Shown here one piece after another: positions 7,191 to 11,624 of a stretch of 11,624 nt of DNA (within the stretch, counting starts at the first letter, position 1; each line of letters begins with the position of its first letter). The stretch lies in contig CAZBXV010000057.1 in NCBI GenBank assembly GCA_964496205.1, forward strand, positions 1-11,624, written 5' to 3'. Source of the stretch: CAYLHS01 sp964496205. Lineage in GTDB: Bacteria > Actinomycetota > Acidimicrobiia > Spongiisociales > UBA4744. The position numbers were made by a program, and so were the translations under genes. Under the pieces are notes generated by a model. It searched no databases. It saw only the letters and a list, made by a program, of their open reading frames with translations, and was not told the DNA's origin.

Positions 7191-7937
7191 CTAGGGGTTA
7201 TGGATATCGGCGGCGGCGGTGACGGCGGCTCCGACGATCCCCGCCTGATTCTCCAGAACGGCCGGGACGACATCTGGCGTCTTGGAGAAGGCTTGCGAGT
7301 ATTTCTCCCACTTGCGACTGACGCCGCCACCGACAATGACGAGATCGGGTGAGAACAGTCTGTCGATGTACTTGATGTACTTGTCGACGCGCTTGCCCCA
7401 CTCGTGCCAGCTCAACTTGTCTTCCTTGCGAATCCGGGCTGCGGCGTAGTGCTCCGCTTCACCGCCTCTGAACTCGAGATGCCCAAGCTCCGTGTTGGGC
7501 ACGAGAACACCGTCCACGAAGAGGGCGCTTCCGATGCCCGTGCCGAGCGTCAGCAGCATGACGACGCCCTTCTGCCCCTTGCCGGCGCCGAACTCCATCT
7601 CGGCCACGCCGGCGGCGTCGGCGTCGTTGAGCAGTCGAACCGGCAGTCCGGTCTCCTCTCCGAACAGAGCATGGCCGTCGACCCCGATCCACGATCTGTC
7701 TACGTTGGCGGCCGTGTAGACGACGCCGTGCCGAATGACCGCGGGAAAGGTACAGCCGAGGGGTCCCTTCCACTCGAAGTGTGCGACGAGTTCGCCGACC
7801 ACCTTGGCGACGGCCTCGGGCGTTGCGGGTTCGGGTGTGAGGATCTTGAAACGATCGGCGGTGAGCTCACCCGTGTCGGTGTCGACCGGGGCTCCCTTGA
7901 TTCCCGACCCTCCGATGTCGATGCCAAGAACGTCCAT
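7191..7937 (-). CDS. ppgK: Polyphosphate glucokinase (ROK family)
   Basis: The 248-aa product phosphorylates glucose to glucose-6-phosphate using inorganic polyphosphate, and often also ATP, as phosphoryl donor (EC 2.7.1.63). The N-terminal phosphate loop reads GIDIGGSGIKGA (5-16). The catalytic aspartate is Asp105 in LLNDADAAG. The second phosphate loop is LTLGTGIGSA (129-138). The glucose-binding ELGHLEF (150-156) has the PpgK-type preceding sequence VPNT. The adenosine motif region is VIVGGGVS (200-207). The classical ROK zinc-binding CxCGxxGC motif is absent, as in other polyphosphate glucokinases, which separates it from NagC/Mlc-type proteins. Length is close to that of known actinobacterial PpgK. 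The ATG has no Shine-Dalgarno sequence but a TATCCT hexamer 7 nt upstream, so it is probably translated from a leaderless mRNA. The enzyme is cytosolic. Confidence 0.95.
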   Translation of the reverse strand: MDVLGIDIGGSGIKGAPVDTDTGELTADRFKILTPEPATPEAVAKVVGELVAHFEWKGPLGCTFPAVIRHGVVYTAANVDRSWIGVDGHALFGEETGLPVRLLNDADAAGVAEMEFGAGKGQKGVVMLLTLGTGIGSALFVDGVLVPNTELGHLEFRGGEAEHYAAARIRKEDKLSWHEWGKRVDKYIKYIDRLFSPDLVIVGGGVSRKWEKYSQAFSKTPDVVPAVLENQAGIVGAAVTAAADIHNP

Positions 7938-7944
7938 GGGCGCG

Positions 7945-7950
7945 AGGATA
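7945..7950 (-). promoter_or_regulatory. Putative leaderless -10 element for ppgK
   Basis: On the minus strand TATCCT matches TANNNT and ends 7 nt before the ppgK ATG at 7937, the same spacing as before the M16 operon. It overlaps the space just after the stop of the small ribbon-helix-helix frame. No convincing -35 is seen. Confidence 0.45.
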
Positions 7951-7955
7951 CCGGA

Positions 7956-8102
7956 CTACCGACCGAGCGAGCGCTTCAGCGCGGCGGCGACGAATCCAGA
8001 TCGACTCATGCCGCGTTCGGCCGCCATGGCATCGATCTTGTCCAGCTCAGAAGGCATTCGACACCGCCGCCGATCCCCTCGAGTCCTGGCTGGATCGCAC
8101 AC
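7956..8102 (-). CDS. Tiny ribbon-helix-helix (CopG/Arc-like) protein or remnant
   Basis: A 48-codon frame from GTG 8102 (33 codons from ATG 8057) encodes a C-terminal half that reads like a ribbon-helix-helix DNA-binding domain. RRCRMPSEL could be the beta strand and turn. KIDAMAAERGMS would be helix A followed by the usual Gly/Ser turn. RSGFVAAALKRSL would be helix B. Such domains are about 45 residues, dimerise and bind operators, often as antitoxins or autorepressors. No toxin gene adjoins. Neither start has a ribosome site, so the frame could be a decayed or 5'-truncated gene. It ends 18 nt before the ppgK ATG and could regulate that promoter. It is too short for ordinary ORF calling and was found by reading the spacer. 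Confidence 0.42.
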   Translation of the reverse strand: MCDPARTRGDRRRCRMPSELDKIDAMAAERGMSRSGFVAAALKRSLGR

Positions 8103-8160
8103 CCGACGGACCAGATCACAGGCCGGCGTTCGTGCGCCGCTACTGGAGGGTGAGGGATCG

Positions 8161-9045
8161 TCAGGCAGGTCTGTAGCCGGCGATCTTCAACCGAGTGAAC
8201 AACCAGGGGGCACCGAGCGCAGCCCACAACCCAACCAGGGTGTAGCGGGCGAGACGCAGCAGCACTGCCGGCTCCATCCCGGCAAACACGCTCCGCAGGC
8301 CCGCCCAGATCCCAATCAACACGGCCAGGCCGACAACCATCCGAAGGGCCCGCTGGACAACCGTCCCCGGCGTGGAGAACCTCACGAATCGCCGCTCGAG
8401 TATGAGTCCGACGCCGATCCCCACCATCGTGCCCACACCGGTGACAACGTCGTTGTCCCGAGCCACCAGCAACAGAAGCAGAGGAGGGCCGGTGAGCGCC
8501 AGCTGCACCTGCAGGCTCAAACTTCGCACCCAGTTCTCGACCCGGGGCCACCACTTCACGAACAACCACAGCACGATCAGTCCGATGACGAGACCGCCCA
8601 ACACGTCCGTGGGAAAGTGCACGCCCAGGTACATCCTCGACACCCCCACGCCGACGACCAACGCGACCGCAATCGTCCAGAACCACCAACGTCGCGCCTT
8701 CCGACCGAGTAACCCCCACACGACGGTTGAGCTCTGAGTGTGGCCGGACGGGAATCCGAAAGTCGTCTCCGTCGTGATCGCTTTGACACGGCCGTCGAAT
8801 TGAAACGGTCGAGGCTGGGCCGCAAGCACTTTGACGACCGTGTTGATGGCCACCGAGGACAGCAGCAGGACAATCAGTCGGATCCCGAGAACACGATCGA
8901 CGCACCAGTAGACGAACGGCATGAGGATCAGGAAGAACCCCTCGCTCCCGAGGAACGTCAACGTCTTGAACAGCCAATCGAGAGATGGACTCGCCTGCTG
9001 CATCCAGAGAATGACGTCAACACCCCACCGCAGGATCCCGTCCAC
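8161..9045 (-). CDS. PAP2-superfamily integral membrane phosphatase
   Basis: From GTG 9045 the product is 294 aa and strongly hydrophobic. All three acid-phosphatase motifs are present: KX6RP (Lys72 to Arg79-Pro80, KVLAAQPRP), PSGH (99-102) and SRX5HX3D (Ser136, Arg137, His143, Asp147, in SRMYLGVHFPTD). These define type 2 phosphatidic-acid phosphatases, which dephosphorylate lipid phosphates or pyrophosphates such as phosphatidate or undecaprenyl diphosphate at the membrane; the substrate here is unknown. Beyond the catalytic half, residues about 180-290 add several further hydrophobic segments around an ERRFVRF loop. The start is supported by AAGGGAG about 4 nt before the GTG. ATG 9090 is an alternative. 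The frame stays open far upstream, but only as antisense of the aminopeptidase gene. Confidence 0.88.
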   Translation of the reverse strand: MDGILRWGVDVILWMQQASPSLDWLFKTLTFLGSEGFFLILMPFVYWCVDRVLGIRLIVLLLSSVAINTVVKVLAAQPRPFQFDGRVKAITTETTFGFPSGHTQSSTVVWGLLGRKARRWWFWTIAVALVVGVGVSRMYLGVHFPTDVLGGLVIGLIVLWLFVKWWPRVENWVRSLSLQVQLALTGPPLLLLLVARDNDVVTGVGTMVGIGVGLILERRFVRFSTPGTVVQRALRMVVGLAVLIGIWAGLRSVFAGMEPAVLLRLARYTLVGLWAALGAPWLFTRLKIAGYRPA

Positions 9046-9117
9046 ACCACTCCCTTCTCGACCGAACCATACCGTCACCGCGGGTACCATCGTCGTGAGA
9101 TCGAAGGAGTCCTGAAC
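9046..9117. promoter_or_regulatory. Divergent promoter region between PAP2 and the M1 aminopeptidase
   Basis: The 72-nt gap carries one TANNNT hexamer for each direction: TACCAT at 9085-9090 on the plus strand, leaving an aminopeptidase leader of about 20 nt, and TATGGT at 9066-9071 on the minus strand, leaving a PAP2 leader of about 14 nt. The aminopeptidase ribosome site GAAGGAG is at 9103-9109. No -35 elements are clear. Confidence 0.35.
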
Positions 9118-11601
9118 GTGAATCCCTACCGCTTGCCGTCCGTTGCGCGTCCCTCCCGCTATGAGATCACCCTTCGGCCCGACCTCGAGGCCGCGACCTT
9201 CACCGGGACCGAAACCGTTTCCTTGTCCGTGCTCGAACGGACCAACGAGCTGATCCTCAACGCCATCGAGTTGACCCTTGCAGAGGCAACGCTCGACGGT
9301 CGGTCGATGGCCGTCACCTATGAAGAAGCAACAGAACGGGTCCGTCTGTCGGATGGAACTCCGATCGAGCCTGGCGAGCACGCGCTGGTCATCGCCTTCG
9401 ACGGAATTCTCAACGACAAACTCCACGGGTTCTATCGCAGCACCTTCGAGGACCAGGACGGCGCCGAGCATGTGATCGCCACCTCCCAGTTTGAAGCGAC
9501 CGATGCTCGTCGGGCGTTTCCGTGCTGGGACGAGCCGGAGTACAAGGCGGTGTTCTCGGTCAAGCTGGTCGTCCCCGAAGAGATGATGGCCGTGTCGAAC
9601 AGCAAGGAGATCTCCCGACGTGGTCTAGGTGATGGCACAGTCGAGGTGTCGTTCTCAGACACGCCGGTCATGTCCACGTACCTCGTAGCGTTCGTCGTAG
9701 GACCATTCGTTGCGTCCGGCCCCGTCGACGCAGGCGTGCCCCTTCGTGTCATTCACCGGAAAGGCCAGGACAAGCTGGCAGCCTTCGCGTTGAAAGCCGG
9801 CGCCCACTACCTGCAGTGGTTCGCCGACTACTACGGCATCCCATATCAGGGAGACAAGATGGACCTGGTGGCCGTCCCCGACTTCGCGTTCGGCGCCATG
9901 GAGAATCTCGGTGCCGTCACGTTCCGTGATACGGCGCTGCTGGTCGATCTGGACTCGGCTTCCGACGCCGAGATCCAGCGCGTCTCAGAGGTCATCGCCC
10001 ATGAGCTCGCCCATATGTGGTTCGGCGACTACGTGACCATGAAGTGGTGGAACGGGATCTGGTTGAACGAGGCCTTCGCGACGTTCATGGAGATGGTCGC
10101 CCAAGACGACTGGAAGCCCGAGTGGAAGACATGGCTCGGGTTCGCGCCTGCGAGAGCAGCCTCCATGGAACTCGACGCACTCGGTTCGACGAGGCCAGTC
10201 GAGTTCGATGTCATAGCGCCGAGCGAAGCCGACGAGATGTTCGACCTCCTCACCTACCAGAAAGGGTCGTCGCTCGTGAGGATGCTCCAGCAGTTCCTCG
10301 GTGAGGACGTGTTCCAGAAGGGTGTGAAGTCGTACCTGGACGCCCATGCGTTCTCCAACACGGAGACCAGCGATCTCTGGTCGGCGCTCGAACGCACCTC
10401 CGGTGAACCGGTCGGATCGATCATGAAGTCGTGGATCTTCTCCGGGGGCCACCCACGGGTGTCGGTCGACGTGGACGGACCCTCCATTCACCTGTCGCAA
10501 CGGCGATTCCAGTACCGAGGTGAGAGCGACGCGCTGTGGGAGATCCCCTTGAAGATCAAATACAGAACAGTCTCTGGTACCGAGGCTCTGACCGAAGTGA
10601 TGTCGGGCGTCGAAACCACGATCGACGTCGGTGGAGACGTGCAGTGGATCCTCGTGAACGCCGGCGGACATGGCTACTACCGGGTCTCGTACTCGCCCGC
10701 ACTTCTCAGCAGTCTGCTCGACCGTCTCGATGACCTCGAGCCGCTTGAACGGTACGGACTCGTGAGCGACGCCTGGGCAGACGTCATGGTCGGTGACATG
10801 GTCATCGGCGACTACCTCGACATGCTCCAGCGCTTCAAGGGGGAAACCGAGAATGCCGTGTGGGAAGCGATCGTCTCCAGCCTCGGCGACATCTATCACA
10901 CGTTCGACCAACGCATCGACGCCTACGTCCGCAGCCTTCTCGCACCTGCAATGAACCGGCTCGGCTGGCAACCGAGAGGAGGGGAAAGCGGCCTCACCCG
11001 CCGCCTGCGGGGCCTGCTCATCACAGCCCTCGGCCGCTATGGCAAGGATCCGGAGATTCGCTCGAAAGCTGCGTCGCTGCTGCCCGGTATCGACGCCCTG
11101 GACCCAGAGATCGCCAGAGCGGTCATCAGCGTCACCGCAGACGCCGGACTCGCCGACTACGACGCCTTCTTCGGCAAGTACAGCGATGCGGCGACACCAC
11201 CCCAGGACAAGATGCGGTATCTGCACGCGTTGCCGCTGTTCCCGGACAAGGCACTGGCCGAGCGGACGTTCGAAATGGCGCTCGATGGCAGGATCAGAAC
11301 GCAAGATGCACCGTTCGTGGTGGCCCGCATGTTCGCCAATCCAGCCACACAGGCGGTCGTGGTGGATCACTTCATCGATGACTGGGATGCGATCGTGTCG
11401 ACGTTCCCACCGATGCTGATACGCCGCTCCCTGACGTTCCTATGGACGGCGAGTGACCACGCGTCGAAGATCCATGCGTTCTTCGACGGCAGGACGGTTC
11501 GTCATGCCGAGAAGGCTCTTCCTCAGGAGCTGGAGAAGCTCGACGTGGCGGTTGCGTTCAGAGAGCGGGCCGGCGCCGATCTGGCGGCATATCTGGGGTA
11601 G
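9118..11601 (+). CDS. pepN: M1 family zinc aminopeptidase
   Basis: The 827-aa product removes N-terminal residues from peptides in the cytosol. The N-terminal beta domain (about 1-200) includes DARRAFPCWDEP (129-140). The exopeptidase motif GAMEN is at 259-263, and its Glu262 binds the substrate amino group. The zinc site HEXXH-X18-E is HELAH (295-299) with Glu318 in WLNEAF. The catalytic tyrosine is Tyr380 in LTYQKGSSLVRML. Residues about 510-815 form the helical ERAP1-like C-terminal domain, with characteristic YYRVSYS and LDDLEPLERYGLVSDAW stretches. Length and order match PepN-type enzymes of actinobacteria. GTG 9118 is chosen because GAAGGAG lies 8 nt upstream and the protein then begins directly with the conserved NPYRLP...RYEITL opening. 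The open frame upstream to 8740 is antisense to PAP2. No signal peptide is seen. Confidence 0.96.
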   Translation: MNPYRLPSVARPSRYEITLRPDLEAATFTGTETVSLSVLERTNELILNAIELTLAEATLDGRSMAVTYEEATERVRLSDGTPIEPGEHALVIAFDGILNDKLHGFYRSTFEDQDGAEHVIATSQFEATDARRAFPCWDEPEYKAVFSVKLVVPEEMMAVSNSKEISRRGLGDGTVEVSFSDTPVMSTYLVAFVVGPFVASGPVDAGVPLRVIHRKGQDKLAAFALKAGAHYLQWFADYYGIPYQGDKMDLVAVPDFAFGAMENLGAVTFRDTALLVDLDSASDAEIQRVSEVIAHELAHMWFGDYVTMKWWNGIWLNEAFATFMEMVAQDDWKPEWKTWLGFAPARAASMELDALGSTRPVEFDVIAPSEADEMFDLLTYQKGSSLVRMLQQFLGEDVFQKGVKSYLDAHAFSNTETSDLWSALERTSGEPVGSIMKSWIFSGGHPRVSVDVDGPSIHLSQRRFQYRGESDALWEIPLKIKYRTVSGTEALTEVMSGVETTIDVGGDVQWILVNAGGHGYYRVSYSPALLSSLLDRLDDLEPLERYGLVSDAWADVMVGDMVIGDYLDMLQRFKGETENAVWEAIVSSLGDIYHTFDQRIDAYVRSLLAPAMNRLGWQPRGGESGLTRRLRGLLITALGRYGKDPEIRSKAASLLPGIDALDPEIARAVISVTADAGLADYDAFFGKYSDAATPPQDKMRYLHALPLFPDKALAERTFEMALDGRIRTQDAPFVVARMFANPATQAVVVDHFIDDWDAIVSTFPPMLIRRSLTFLWTASDHASKIHAFFDGRTVRHAEKALPQELEKLDVAVAFRERAGADLAAYLG

Positions 11602-11624
11602 CGACCAGCGAACGTTTCCTCCCC

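Noticed and set aside
7404..8153. 249-codon plus-strand frame opposite ppgK
   Set aside because: It is a shadow of the ppgK gene, with no motifs and no ribosome site.
8006..8977. 323-codon minus-strand frame overlapping PAP2
   Set aside because: It is out of frame with the PAP2 motifs, is rich in Arg and Gly, and has no recognisable domain.
8740..9117. Upstream extension of the aminopeptidase frame by 126 codons
   Set aside because: The extension is antisense to the PAP2 gene, is low in complexity and rich in Arg, Asp and Gln, and precedes a good ribosome site with a GTG start.
9046..9471. Upstream extension of the PAP2 frame on the minus strand
   Set aside because: It reads antisense through the aminopeptidase N-terminus. 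The hydrophobic family-like sequence begins only at about 9045.
9985..11370. 461-codon open frame on the minus strand inside the aminopeptidase gene
   Set aside because: It is antisense to a complete M1 aminopeptidase with all motifs, shows no family motifs of its own, and is the expected by-product of high-GC codon use.
1..11624. Mobile elements, CRISPR arrays, tRNA or rRNA genes, long repeats
   Set aside because: I looked for terminal inverted repeats, regularly spaced repeats and RNA gene hallmarks on both strands and saw none.

Overview
The window is a high-GC, densely coded chromosomal segment with GTG starts, short intergenic gaps and promoter-like hexamers placed for leaderless transcription. 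The strict polyphosphate-glucokinase-type ROK kinase, the two-subunit M16 protease pair and the base composition point to an actinobacterium-like genome, perhaps an Acidimicrobiia-type lineage. That placement is inference from style, not from a marker gene. I see no transposase, integrase, phage gene, CRISPR array, rRNA or tRNA. The region looks like ordinary core chromosome.

Layout: (1) At 119-1285 (+) there is a soluble PAS-containing sensor histidine kinase without a response regulator in view. (2) It converges on a four-gene minus-strand operon at 4928-1315: catalytic M16 protease, non-catalytic M16 partner, a divergent CYTH-like protein and a canonical CYTH (triphosphate tunnel) protein. 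The genes overlap or nearly touch throughout, and the operon starts at a likely leaderless promoter. (3) Divergent from it, at 4986-6577 (+), a 103-residue protein resembling a degenerate GroES/Cpn10 is followed by the ribosome-associated GTPase HflX, whose GTG start overlaps the upstream stop codon. (4) hflX converges, with a 6-nt overlap, on a minus-strand series at 9045-6572: a PAP2-family membrane phosphatase, a tiny ribbon-helix-helix-like frame, polyphosphate glucokinase (ppgK) and a Yip1-family membrane protein. (5) Divergent from PAP2, at 9118-11601 (+), is a complete M1-family zinc aminopeptidase.

Themes: three genes concern proteolysis (the M16 pair and the M1 aminopeptidase). Several concern phosphoanhydride or phosphoester chemistry (CYTH, ppgK, PAP2). 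Two concern protein or ribosome homeostasis (GroES-like, HflX). The parts least explained by known annotation are the GroES-like/hflX pair and the tandem CYTH-fold genes behind the M16 protease pair. A complete new defence or biosynthetic system is not evident.
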